Shown: positions 53,704 to 64,000 of the stretch, in pieces
Numbering within the stretch: position 1 is the first letter of the stretch
Layout: each line of letters begins with the position of its first letter
DNA from: Porphyra umbilicalis
Taxonomy: Eukaryota; Rhodophyta; Bangiophyceae; Bangiales; Bangiaceae
Assembly (NCBI GenBank): GCA_002049455.2
Contig: KV918978.1
Span: 62,001-126,000, forward strand
Reading direction: 5' to 3'
Length of the DNA: 64,000 nt
The notes under the pieces: generated by a model
Seen by the model: the letters and a program-made list of their open reading frames with translations, nothing else
Databases searched by the model: none
What the model was told of the DNA's origin: nothing
Made by a program: the position numbers and the translations under genes

Positions 53704-54126
53704 CCGGTGTGAATGGTCCTGTGGAGTTCAAACTTTTAGTCCAACAGAGGGAGCACTTGGGCCGGTGGGGACTATTTGAGAGGGGCTCTCGGTTGGGAGA
53801 GGCGGGTGAACCTTAGGACAACCAACAAAGCACGTTCGCACACACACACACAAGCTCAAGCCACTCAACCACTTCACCGTGGTCCCCCAACCCCTATCCC
53901 CACTGCGTTTCAACAGGCATTGATGCTTCCCACATCCGCTGTCGTCATAGTTGCGGCTGGAGGGGCCCCTTCCGCGGCCGCGTACGGAGGCCCTTCGTTG
54001 GTCACCCCGCGCGTCGAGTATGTCCAGGTGCTGAGAGACCAGCAGCGAACCCGCGTCGTGGCGTGGCCGCGCGTTCACGCCTCTGGCTAGGGAGGAGGCC
54101 TGGATGCTGGCGGGGCGGCAAACCTC

Positions 54127-54487
54127 ATGGACATTGCCATCAAGGACGCGTGGGAAGAGCTGTCGTCGTCTGCCATTGCTCACTGCTGGGCCGGGACGGA
54201 TGTGCTCGGCGCCATCCACACGATGGACCTGCTGTGTTTCCTCTGCAAGTACCTCAGGCCGTTCCGCTCGGTGTCCGACAACGTCGACGATATGCTGGAG
54301 CTCACGCAAGGCACGTCACTGGGCAGCGAGGCTCTGGCGGGGCTGGACGACGTGGACCCTGCGGGCCGTGGTGAAGTAGTGGATGAGTGTTGAAGAGCGC
54401 CCTGCTGGTGTGGTCGGCGCGGCGGATTTCACCTTCCAAGATATGGATGCCGCAGGTGCAGACGTTGTTGATAGTGCCGACTCGTAA
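54127..54487 (+). pseudogene. Pogo/Tigger-like transposase C-terminal fragment
   Basis: The frame from ATG 54127 begins MDIAIKDAWEELSSSAIAHC and continues W-A-G-T-D-V-L. This matches the A-I-x-x-A-W...(T/A)-I-x-x-C-W-x-x-x-(G)-I/V-L block that follows the DDE domain in pogo/Tigger transposases. The frame ends at about 54393, and a second frame continues with an acidic tail (VEERPAGVVGAADFTFQDMD ... VVDSADS) to 54487, so one frameshift separates them. The N-terminal HTH and DDE core were not found upstream. A remnant of a plain DNA transposon. Confidence 0.5.
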
Positions 54488-55439
54488 TGGAAGCACTCGT
54501 ATTTGATTTTTTCGACTTACGTGGTGAGAATTTCAATGCTTTCCATCTGACCCTTGGCGTCCGTCCTCTTCAGCAGGCACATCATCCCCCTTATGATCGC
54601 ACCTTGGCAACGCCCCCCTCCCCCTTTCCCACCCGTGAACGTCTTCGAGAAGGGTCGTTGTGCGTGCATCAGGGGCATGATGCCGCAAAAAGTATATGAA
54701 ACATTCCGTATGGACGAACCCCGTAGGCACCACCCTCCAACACGCCCGCTCAATTCTCCACCACGCCCCACCGCACTCAGGCGCCACAATGCCGATGGCT
54801 CCTCGATAAAAACTCGTGGTACCACACACGACCCCGTTAAGCTCCGTCGAAAACGTCATCCAGGTTCACCACAGTACGTCCTTGCCGCGTGCGCCCTTGT
54901 CCGCTAGTCCCCACTCACCTTCCCCGCCCTCTGAGCAGCACCGCCCGTTGTGGCGTTGTTAAGACGTCGCCAGCGACAGAAAGCACTCGTGGATGTCATC
55001 GTTGGCGAACAGCGCTTCCGAGACCCCCGCCAGATGAGCGCACAACAGTGGGAGGGGGTGCCAAGCGACCCACCAACAGCGGGGAAAGAGCGATTGCCAC
55101 CGTCATGTGGTTTATGAGGATAGCTGGGGAGGAGATGTAGAGGAGAAGGGAATAATAGATCCGCGTGCCGGGGTAGAAAAGATGCACAGGAAGTATGAGG
55201 AAAAGAAGGGGAGTGGCGGCCATTGGCGCCGGGGGAGTGGGGATGGCTGGCGTTGGCGGCGGCGGAGCGGGGGGGGGGCCGGTGCGAGTGGGAGCTTCCG
55301 GTCCCTCCTACCGCCCAACCCGACGCCACGCGCATGAGTGACACTCGAGCAGGCGCTTCGGCAGCGTCCCGCTACCGCCGCTGAGGGGGCGGATGGGGAA
55401 AAGGCGGTGTCGGTGGAGTCTGCGGAACGCCCGCGCAAG
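54488..55439. other. Spacer with one possible exon
   Basis: On the minus strand the segment ending at about 54530 reads GAIIRGMMCLLKRTDAKGQM then ESIEILTT, and is followed by a good donor (CACCAC|GTAAGTCG). I found no partner exon, so it is not called as a gene. 55200-55290 is a G-rich low-complexity patch. Confidence 0.35.
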
Positions 55440-56950
55440 GCAACGCTCGGCTTGCGCCTGTAGATAATGCAAAAGTCTGGCGGCCGATTGTCGGACTTGA
55501 TCGTAGGGTCAACGTCAATATCGTAGGCCAATGATATCAATTGAAGATTTCCAGTGCAGGATGGAAGCGACATCTGTCTCTCAGAAGGGTGGGATATGAT
55601 TGGAGACACACTGTAAGGATTCCCAGAGCTTATTAATAGAAATCTGGGAAGCACAAACTGCGCTGCCGGTCCACGGTAAATCGAAGCGAACACGAAGATG
55701 AGGTGACACAGCAGCTCATCGGTGCCCACCGCATTCAGCCGGTACAGATGCGCGGCCGCGGCATCTTCCTTTGACCTGACGTTAAGAATACCACTCGTCA
55801 ATATGGCACCAGGAAACGACAGAGAAGCTTGAAACGCAGCGCCGTGCATCTGCAGGTGGCCGGTGCAGGTGATTATAGGCACAAGGATGTCCTTGTAGTC
55901 GACGTCGCTTCAGAAGATTCCGGCAGCTGCAGCACAGGCAATCCGGATTTCCTGCTGGACCGTTTCCTCCATGTAGAACACGGAAGGCTTCAACTCAGGA
56001 TCGGCGAGGACGTACTGCACCCTGGTGTGCACGAATCCATGGGCCACGTCTGGCGTGTTGCCGAGGCCACAATACATTTTTTGCTTTTGTACCTCCCGCA
56101 GCTGCTTATGCTTCAAAGCTCGTACGCCGCGTGGCAATGACATCGTGTCGGGGCTGCCGACTAAAGCAGTCACGGTACGCGCCATCACATTGTCAGGAAC
56201 CTCAGACTAATAGGACAATGACCGGACATCCGGTGCCGTACCCGCAAGCGTTCCGATCGCAAGTCGAAGGCCTTCCGTGCTGGCGGCACTCAAAGCAACC
56301 TCCTCAGATTTCTGCTGGAGAGCCTGGAAGATACTAGGCGGGCACGTGGGGTCGTATCATGACATGATGAAACTGAACGGGCCACTCAACGGCTTCGACT
56401 TCGACAACTGCGCGTCGGAAGCCGAAGCCAATGGCTTAGAAAAGGTTTATGTCACAAAAGTGTCACCGGCCAGGCCATGATCCGAGACGCCTTCAAGAAT
56501 CTCCGGCTGGGGTAAGAGCTTGGGTGACCGACGGATGGACGCCGCGCGCCGACCTTGGTACATTGCTGCGCGACAACCATGCTGTGATGCTCTAACGCGG
56601 CCATACACGCAGTTTGTGCTGATACGCATCGATACGTTGCATCGCGTACCCCTGAGCCCACGGTTTTCAGGGACGAAACGAGAAGAGTAGCGTCAGACAA
56701 ATGGTCCGTCAGCGTGCTGACGGCGACAGCAGCCCCGTCCGTCACAAAACTTGCAATTCTATACCATCAAAAGAGCGCCACCAACCTGGGCGCTCAGCTC
56801 CACAGTGCCCTCCGTCGTTCGTTGAGGCGCCCCGGCGACATCAGATAGGACAACGGCCATTGGCCAAAGCTCCGCAAAGTTCGACACCAAGCGGCCAGCG
56901 GCAGCCGCAGCCATCGCAGGAGCGCGGTTTTTTCTGCTCATAACCGGCGC
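55440..56950 (-). pseudogene. Decayed gene of unrecognised family
   Basis: The minus strand carries successive protein-like blocks in order: MAAAAAGRLVSNFAELWPMA; TDHLSDATLLVSSLKTVGSG; QQKSEEVALSAASTEGLRLA; SLPRGVRALKHKQLREVQKQ; TPDVAHGFVHTRVQYVLADP; PIITCTGHLQMHGAAFQASL; AHLYRLNAVGTDELLCHLIF. Composition and block order fit one gene broken in several places. I do not recognise the family and give no function. Confidence 0.45.
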
Positions 56951-57009
56951 GCATAAGAGCAAGACCACGCTGTAGTGGTGGTGGCGGCTAGGGCGCCAGA
57001 CCAAAGGTC

Positions 57010-57470
57010 AATTCAGGAACGGCGGCGGCGTCGCCGAAGAGACAGCGGCGTCGTCGAGGTGGCGGCGGCGGCGGCGAGGTGGCGGCGGTATCGTCGAGGT
57101 GGCGGCGGTAACGTGACGGTGGCGGCGGCAACGTCCGTCGAGGTGGCGTCGGCAATGTCGAGGTGGCGGCGTCGGCGATGGGGTGGCGGCGACGGCGGGG
57201 TGGCGCCGGCGGCGGCGAGGTGTCAGCGTCAGCGTCGAGGTGGTGGCGGTCGAGGTGGGGTGACGTTGGAGGCGGTGGGGTGGCAACGGCAACGTCGAGG
57301 TGGCGTCGGCAATGTTGAGGTGACGGTGGCGGCGACGGGGTAGCAGCGAAGGCGGGATGGCGGCGGTGGTGGCAGGGTAGCAACGTCGATGTGGCGGCGG
57401 TGGCGGTTGGGTGACTGCCGCAGCGGTGGGGTGGCGACGACAACGTCATGGTGGCAGCGGCATCGTCAAA
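57010..57470. repeat. Degenerate GGTGGCGGCGG minisatellite
   Basis: Variants of GTCGAGGTGGCGGCGGYAAC, 17-20 bases each, repeat over about 460 bases with interspersed GACGGTGGCGGCGGC. It has diverged, so is probably old. Confidence 0.8.
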
Positions 57471-58484
57471 GTCACAGAATGGGAAGCTGTATCCTGAGCA
57501 GGGATGGCATGGATTCAATTAATGCAGTACACACTTTTATTTAATCGATACGTTAAAATTATTTGATCAAAGCCAATCTCATGCACTGTATTAATGATTT
57601 AAATGGTACCTGCCCGGGTGAAGCTGGTGGCCTCGTCGGCCCAGTTCGTCCAGAACCTGGCGCGGTGTCGCTGTGCCTCCCTCTCCTCCCGCTGTTCGGT
57701 GGCTCTCGCTCTTTCCCCAATCGAGTACCTCGAATCCTGGAGATATGGTTGGCGGCTGACTTTACCTTTTTTTCGTGCAACTGCAAGGGCTTCCCCACGG
57801 CTACCGTGCGTGAAAAGGCGGAGGGCGGCGTGCCGTCGTCGGCCGTATGTCGACAAATCAAGAGGGCAGCGGGCATAGAAAGATGAGGTGCCACCAATGT
57901 CAACCGGCCGTGACGGCGTGAGCAGTTTGTCGACGCGGCGCCACGCGGTCCCAGTAGCTCGCGCAGCCTCGTACGCCGCCACGAAGCGGTGCCAGAGGGT
58001 CCCTCAAAGAGCGTTAGGGGCGCAGGGGGGGTGGTAGATGTTTCACGCCGACTGAGAGGGAGGGGGTGCCCGTCCGACGCCTCTTGACAGTCCAAAAGAC
58101 GAAGAAGCGGCGATGGTACCGTCAGAGATGCTGAGTGATTTCAATGTGATTTAAATCAAGCTGATTTAATGATTAAATGAATGGAAATCGAGCCCTGTAT
58201 GATTTATTCCCTTGACCTCTTTCATATAGCCCCCCATCTTTTCCTGAAGCATTGATTTCGGAGGTTCCAAATGGGTGTTACATTAGCTCAGGCGACTTCC
58301 AGTGCGCTTTGTCGAGATGAAATTGTTCTCCTTTTCCATCCGGCAAGACCGTCACGGTACCCATAGGTACCTCTGGGTACCGTATCCGGACGGCGGTGCC
58401 CTCGTGCACTGGCCCAGCAACATTTTGAAAATTTACATGAATAAATAGATCGATGAATGAAAAGTGCCTGGATGTATATATCTC
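57471..58484. other. Spacer, one weak open frame
   Basis: A minus-strand frame ending at 57599 (GKVSRQPYLQDSRYSIGERA, ARFWTNWADEATSF) is protein-like but has no ATG near its start or known domain. 58130-58460 is AT-rich with ATTTAAAT-type sequence. Confidence 0.35.
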
Positions 58485-59650
58485 ATTCCAGGCACGTGCG
58501 TGCAATACCCTGGCCTTCAGAGCGGTGGCGCGCTCGACAACGCGTCAACACCGGGCACGCCGGCCGGCTCCATACCCGCGAGCGCGCACGGGGGCACGTA
58601 CAGCCACGTTGCCTTGGCAGGGGGAACGTGGGGCGGGGAAAGAGGTGCTGCCGCGGCCACCGCAGCGGCGGCGGCCCGCAGGCGTCGCGCGATGTCCACG
58701 GGACGGGCCGTCACTCCGCCGTGCAGCGCACCTGCGCACGTCGGGCGGGGCGGCCGACACGGCTCACGGGCGGGCGGTTGGGACCGACTGCAGCGCGACG
58801 GGGCGCCTCTAATCGCGCCGCTAGATGGCGTCAGAAACAGCCGACGAGCCACCGCAACAGAAACAGCGCCCAGGCAGGATCATCCGTGGGTCATCGCGGG
58901 CGCGTCGAACTCCGGAAGTCGCTGCACGCCGTCGCCGCGCGCAACTCGGGGCCGTGGGAGGCGGCAGAGGGGCAGGCGCCCTCCGGGCCCTGAGACCCTT
59001 GTGGCAGGACAGTCCTTCTCAGCCACGTAACTATATGTGCTTTTAGCGTCATCGTGACCCTTCCAACGATGACACGCCCTGAGATCCCTGCGCAGCGGGA
59101 CCAGAACCGTCGTCAAAAGCACGTCTGTTTTTGCCTGTTTCGAGCCTCTTGGAGGCCCGTGTTCCTGTTTGAAGAAACAGAATTCCTGTGCAAAAAACAG
59201 ATCGACCCCCCTTGACAGGCTCTCAGGGGCCATCCCATGCGAGGTCCTTGCATGATTGTGTTGGCGAGAACAGGAATCGTTTCTCACTCCAAACATTGCG
59301 CCTGCTAGCAGAGCCATAGATGCTTTTCCGCCTCTTTCTCTTTCTGGAAGGGTGAAGTGTATACGTCTTATGCCGTGTCTCGCTTTTTACGAGTGGAGAT
59401 GCATCTATTCCTGCGAACAAATTATTTTGGCGTCTTTTCTGGAAAAAACCAGCCTTGACAGAGCCCCTGGGCGGTTTGCAGATAATCTGTTCGTCCGAAA
59501 ACACGCAAAAGCAGACGTGCTCTTGACGACGGTTTTGGGCCCGCTTCGCTGAGGACGCGAATGCAGACTGCCACCTCTGAAACGGAGAGCAAGTCTCTTG
59601 ATCTAAGTATATGACTGCATCACTACACTTTGAGAGCACCCTGTCCTAAA
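58485..59650 (-). mobile_element. 0.7 kb repeat family, copy 4, with insertion
   Basis: Reverse copy starting ATTCCAGGCACGTGCG at 58485. It is interrupted at 59090-59548 by another element, then resumes (GAGGACGCGAATGCAG) and stops at CCCTGTCCTAAA, 59650. The expected final GGCCAGGGAAT is missing and is replaced by TAGGGTTGTGCATCACG, so the end was cut by a later insertion or deletion. Confidence 0.8.
59090..59548. mobile_element. 459-bp TIR element nested in copy 4
   Basis: Ends read inward as GCGCAGCGGGACCAGAACCG and CGAAGCGGGCCCAAAACCG; both then continue TCGTCAA(A/G)AGCACGTCTG(T/C)T, giving terminal inverted repeats of about 45 bases. CT stands on both sides, and the uninterrupted copies read CCCTGAGG at this point, so CT is a possible 2-bp target duplication. 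The interior is AT-richer with paired CTGTTTGAAGAAACAG-like motifs. No transposase. Confidence 0.8.
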
Positions 59651-59870
59651 TAGGGTTGTGCATCACGCCCTTTTTTGGGTGGCGGGGTGGGCGATGCACT
59701 CCTAATCACGCCGTTTTGCACGCCTCCAAGACCGGCACGCCCCTCTTCACGCCCCTATAGTAGCCCCCGGTATTTTACATATATTTGAGATGCGAATCAA
59801 AGTACTAAACAATCTTGCAATTCGGCTGGTTAAGACGACCACAAAGTTCCCTGGCCCCATGAAGAAAACA
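59651..59870. other. Possible hAT-type terminus
   Basis: Directly after the truncated repeat copy stands TAGGGTTGTGCATCACGCC, similar in style to hAT terminal repeats (YAGGGNTGNGCA). An inner near-inverse, GGCGATGCACTCC, follows at 59699. It lies at the 3' side of the hAT-like transposase remnant on the minus strand. The matching other end was not found. Confidence 0.35.
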
Positions 59871-59871
59871 G

Positions 59872-61410
59872 CTACATGCGATACACTCTCTTGGCATCCG
59901 CTAGGTACCACTCTGCGTCAAAGATGCTATGCAGCATGACGGGACGTCGGCTCGCCTGTCCACCACCGGCCGCCCCACCGGCCGCAGTCTGACCCATGCG
60001 GCCGCGCACAAAGCCAGAGCAGATGGTCATCAGATCATTCTCTGTCATGGCCACGGGGGCGTCCACCTCGTGCCTTGTTCTGCGCCGCCGCCAACACCCG
60101 CCACAAAAATACAGGCTGTACCAGTTAATGGCCCACCGGCCGCCGCCACCAGCCGGCTCCAGGGCCGGAAGCAATGGGCTTGACGGTGTCGGCAGCCGCA
60201 GCGGCGCGCGCCACATGACTGATTTTCTGGCCCGACGCTGGAGGTTGACCAGACGTCAACAGTCACGCAGTTCTTGACGGGTCCGTGCATGATGCGGCTG
60301 ACTGTCGAGCACGCCCAAACCCCCTTCTGTTTTCCTCAACCGCTTCTTGAGCACGGAAAGCACCTCATCCTGCTTCCGTTGCAGCACCACCGTAGACATG
60401 CCCCGTCGCGTTGGAAGAGAGTCGAGCCCAGACACCCATTTGGTGAATAGGCCACGGGAGACGGGGGACTCGAGCACATTAAACGGCAGCGAGGAGAAGA
60501 GCAAGGCCTCAAGAAGATCGTCCTCAAACTCGCGCTTCATACGCGGCGAAAAAGCGCGTGCGACGTGGCGGTCCATGGGGCCCATGGTTAGGCTAGAGCC
60601 GACTCCCACTGTGCTCTCTGCTACGCGCCGGCGGTGCTTGCGCACCGACTCCTTGCCACGACCTACAACCTCTCGGGCGTCCGTCGTTGCATGAGGGCAG
60701 CGGCGGAGGTGGCTCGCCAGCACGTGGACGCGCCCGTTGATGGGTACTCGCTTGCCCGTTGCCGCAGTGCAGAAGCTGCAAAAGGCCTCCTTGGAACGGG
60801 ACTTGACGGAGAAAATGGCAGCCGAGCGCGTGAAGTAGCCTCAGATCTCGTGGTACCAAGGCTTGGACAGCTCGTCTACTTCAGCGTCGTCGTAGTTGTC
60901 CGTCTCGCTTCCATCCTCAATGATCACCTCAGCGACGCCGTCTGCGTCAGCGGTGGAAGCGCGAGGGTGCGTACGGATGCGACCCTGGGAATGAAGGCGT
61001 GTGGAAGAGGAGCCCGCAGCGTTGCTGGTCGAAGGAGGTCCGCGTGGAACAGTGTGAGCAGCGGTCTCGCTCTCCTGGGTTCCCACCGCGGCACGCTCCA
61101 TGCTGGGACGGCCACTGGCCTGAGGGGCAGCGCACATGCGGTGCAGTGGAAGGATGTGGGGGAACGAAGAGCGGACGGGGGAACCGCACCTACGACAGGG
61201 ACTGTTGGCCCAGAAGAGGTGCTGTTCGTCGGACGCACGCGTCGCGGCAGACTCTTCGTCACGCACGCTCTGAGCGCTCGTGGGGCTGGGAGGGTCTGAG
61301 GCAGACTCGTCGTCACGCACGCTCTGAGCGCTCGTAGGGCTGGGAGGGTCCGCACGCACGCACGTCGGGCGGTGCCCGAAGGTGGCACGGGTCCCCACAG
61401 CCGCACGCAT
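59872..61410 (-). pseudogene. hAT-like transposase remnant with BED finger
   Basis: ATG 61410 opens a Ser/Pro/Thr-rich N-terminus containing a 51-base in-frame duplication (DPPSPTSAQSVRDDESA / DPPSPTSAQSVRDEESA). It runs to YDDAEVDELSKPWYHEI, then TGA at 60841-60843, and resumes in the same frame as GYFTRSAAIFSVKSRSKEAF. A BED-type finger follows (FCSFC ... HVLASHLRRC), then a DUF659-like block (LLEALLFSSLPFNVLESPVS ... WVSGLDSLPTRRGM) to 60256. In another frame comes a D-containing block typical of hAT cores (VKNCVTVDVWSTSSVG, near 60270). The last part reads MTENDLMTICSG ... FDAEWYLADAKRVYRM to 59872. One nonsense codon and at least two frame changes make it inactive as read. The last part recurs at 62408-62625. 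Confidence 0.6.
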
Positions 61411-62275
61411 GGTCGGGCGAGTCCCTTCTCACTGACAAGGCCCGCAGACGCCGAGTGGAGCCGTTACAGTGACCCGTAACGGCAAGCGGCGCGACCGACA
61501 GAAACCAATCCCAGCAGAGGAGCGCGGAGAGCCCTGTCCAAAGCAGAGAACCCGACGTTGCAGGCGCTCGGGGCTGGCGAGTCGGGGCTGGACGGCCAGC
61601 AAGAGCTGTGCCACTGGAGAAACGGTGACAGTCAGCGGCACCGACAGGGATATCAAAGGACATGTCAAGACGCCAGTGGTTGGCAGACGCGCATGAAGGA
61701 ACCGTCACCACCGACGTGTGAGCCATGAATGGCTGCCAAAGCGCGGGTACCAAAGCGCGAGGACCAAAGCACGAGGACCAAAGCGCGAGGACCACGCGCG
61801 CTGCAAAAACCGACCAGAAGCATACGTTCTCGCGGACAACTGGCAGACAGGCGAAGGCCATCAAGCACAACACAGTCGTGTGCGGGCAGCGCGGCTAGGC
61901 GCCGACGCGTCATCAGCAGCGTGTAAGGTGGGGGAGTCGGCAACAGGATCCGGGAGACACGCGTGCGCTGGAACCAAAGGGACGCAGCGGGGCCGTGGCG
62001 CAAGAAAATCCACGATGCAGGCGGATCAAATCGTGAGCGCGACGTAACACAAAGGTAGCCCGCGCCAGATGTGCATATCCAGAACGTAGCCTACCGTGAC
62101 AGCTGATGAGAAAGCTGAACTGGCGCGCGCATTGCAAGTACCAATCGTAAGTACTTAATGCTTCACTGCTATACAACTTCTATGAATGGCGGCATCTGAT
62201 TGGCCCCAAGACATTAAGTACTCCAAAAAGAGAAAAAAGTATGTACTTAGCACGACTTTTTTGCGCATGCGCTCC
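61411..62275. other. Spacer upstream of the hAT-like remnant
   Basis: Contains the 14-base array at 61740-61795 and short GTACTTAATG/CATTAAGTAC inverse motifs at 62145 and 62210. No terminal repeat matching TAGGGTTGTGCATCACG was found here. Confidence 0.35.
61740..61795. repeat. 14-base minisatellite
   Basis: Four units of CAAAGCGCGAGGAC with single changes (GGTAC in one, GCACGAGG in another). Confidence 0.85.
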
Positions 62276-62607
62276 GGCAACGACCAGGTCGGCGGCGGCG
62301 ATGAAGAGGGCGCCGGCGGCGAGCTACAGCGCCTCCTCGACGAGTAGGTCGCTCGATGCGCCGCGGCCGGCGCCGGCGTCCCTGGCCAGGACGTTGGCCT
62401 TCCCGGCGACGAGGACGCCCCCGTGGCCATGACAGAGAATGATCTGATGACCATCTGCTCTGGCTGGGTGCGCGGCCGCATGGGTCAGACTGCGGCCGGT
62501 GGGGCAGCCGGTGGTGGCCAGGCGAGCCGACGTCCCGTCATGCTGCATAGCATCTTTGACGCAGAGTGGTACCTAGCAGATGCCAAGAGAGTGTATCGCA
62601 TGTAGCT
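62276..62607 (+). pseudogene. Second copy of the hAT-like 3' block, inverted
   Basis: From 62408 the plus strand repeats, almost without change, the minus-strand sequence 60063-59855 of the hAT-like remnant, ending in the same FDAEWYLADAKRVYRM and stop (62605). Upstream, 62266-62400 reads MRSGNDQVGGGDEEGAGGEL to a TAG and then CAAAGAGVPGQDVGLPGDED in frame, so it may be more of the same family lost from the other copy. Similarity fades about 20 bases after the stop. Confidence 0.55.
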
Positions 62608-62625
62608 GTTTCCTCCATGAGGCGA

Positions 62626-64000
62626 GCGAGGCGACCTCTCGTGCGGCCATCTACTGGCTCGGTTGTTGTCTGACGGGTCTGCTTCGACCTCTATTCTGGG
62701 TGCCTGGACGCATTCACTGATCTCGAGTCGCACGTCGATATCGATGACCAGCCTCCCAGTCGGGGGCGACGCCATTGACGCCAGTCTTTCATTCTAGGCA
62801 CGAGCGTAGTACGTACTTGTGGTTCACATCGGGTACCCCGACAGCCATCGTTCCCTTGGCATGCCACACCGCGACGATGTCCATTCACAGTACACACTGC
62901 AAACAGTGTGCACGCTCTCCAGACCTCCGACGATTCCGTGTCGTGTCGTTCAGCCACATGCCTACTCCGTCCTTGACAAATCATCTCCGTCCCTGATTTA
63001 ATCGCGAATGCACCCACCGGCCAGCCGTTCCCGCTCATGCTGTGCTCGTCCACCATCCTTTCAAGTTCTGTGACCCAACGATACGTCATCCACTGACCCC
63101 GCTCTTACCCGAAGGAAGTCTTCCTGCACTCTTTCGTTGCGGCAGGGTCGTCCTCGTGGATTCAAGAACAAGTTATGTACGACCAAGCAGCACCGTGACT
63201 TGCATGTATGGGAGGGAGGACAGGAAACTTGAAGAATGACTATGAGGAGATTGGTGATGGGGAGATGCGCAATGCGCACATAGCTGAAGACACCAGATTG
63301 GTTTTTCATTGCGAACACAGGAGGGGCAGTACACCTTGTGCTGGTGCCGACTGATGCCATCATGACACAAGCCCGCCTCTTTTGGGCAGCCATGCCCGAC
63401 TGTTGACAGCGAGAGGCGTGTGTTTGGAGTGGGAGCTCAGTCTGTGCGCACAGTCGCGCAGAGCTCGTACTGTCCGTCGCGCACCTGTTTCAGACCTGCC
63501 ATGAGAGAAATGGTCGCTCTCTTTTTTCCTATCCCCCTGAGCTCCCCCTGTCCCTTCCCTCCCCTGCTTGTGTGTTCAGGCGTCCCCCCTCTCCCCCCAT
63601 CCAAAATGCACACTTGCTACTCCGCCCCGCACGTACGCACCCGCGCGACACCATTGCCCCGCAGAGTTTCTGTCAGCACGGTCGTACAGCCTGTCCGCTG
63701 CCGTCGACCGCGCCTCCGCATTCACCGTCGAACGACCGCGACGACTTGGGCGCGTGGTCTCTCGCCACCACGCCGAATCGCCAGGCGGGCACCTCCCTCC
63801 GCCATTGTCGGAGCGTATCCGACTGCTCAGCTCCATCAAGCTCGCAAGGTGGGCTCGTCCGCCCGCGTCGCCAAACAACGCACATGCTGTGCGCATGTTG
63901 TAAAGACCACAGCACATGGACTGCACTGTGCTACACCCAGGGGCAGGACGAGACCGCGTGCCGCTGATAGCGCGTGCCATCTGGCACAAAGTTGACGACG
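62626..64000. other. Right end of window, no gene recognised
   Basis: Balanced composition with short frames on both strands. One minus-strand frame around 63000-63090 begins MTYRWVTELERMVDEHS and could be a transposase scrap, but nothing supports it further. 63540-63830 is C-rich. Confidence 0.4.

Larger units (their letters stand above)
53136..54126. other. Spacer with a hairpin and a tRNA-like scrap
   Basis: Includes a (GGC) patch at 53260-53278 and the hairpin and tRNA-like segment listed separately. The part from 53780 may belong to the transposase remnant that follows, but I see no domain there. Confidence 0.35.

Noticed and set aside
57010-57470. CRISPR-like repeat spacing
   Set aside because: Units are contiguous and degenerate with no spacers; it is a minisatellite in a eukaryote.

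Overview
This is nuclear DNA from a eukaryote, most likely a red alga of the Porphyra/Pyropia type. The evidence is spliced genes with GT..AG introns, eukaryote-only proteins (SEC16, a HEL2/ZNF598-type RING ligase, a DHDDS-type cis-prenyltransferase), nuclear genes for plastid-type gene expression (an RH3-like DEAD-box helicase and a PrmC-like methylase), and very GC-rich, Ala/Gly/Pro-heavy coding sequence separated by AT-richer spacers full of transposons. The lineage is inference; the sequence has no rRNA or organelle marker to prove it.

Layout. 1-13 kb is mostly repeats: three copies of a roughly 0.7 kb element, two of which stand as an inverted pair around a 3.2 kb GC-rich block, plus a three-exon Cys-rich gene (2.5-3.8 kb) and one weak hypothetical gene. 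15.4-22.4 kb holds a minus-strand cluster: the RH3-like helicase, then a gene joining a degenerate RluA-like pseudouridine-synthase domain to a PrmC-like methyltransferase, then a weak unknown gene. 24-38 kb holds an unknown Ser-rich protein gene (minus) and, divergent from it, a very large SEC16 gene (plus). 38.8-44.4 kb is a young Ty1/copia LTR retrotransposon with identical LTRs and a 5-bp target duplication. It lies at the 3' end of an unknown minus-strand gene. 46.6-52.0 kb has DHDDS (plus) and HEL2 (minus), which converge. 52-64 kb is again repeat-rich: minisatellites, pogo-like and hAT-like transposase remains, a decayed gene, and a fourth copy of the 0.7 kb element carrying a nested insertion and cut at one end.

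The confident host genes are housekeeping: ER exit sites (SEC16), dolichol synthesis (DHDDS), ribosome-collision quality control (HEL2), and plastid ribosome/translation factors (RH3-like, PrmC-like). They do not form one pathway. Four of the five change reading frame exactly at long G or C homopolymers, so homopolymer-length errors in the assembly (or real variation there) must be considered before calling any of them broken. Much of the long open reading frame content on opposite strands is a by-product of GC-rich codon use and was left out.
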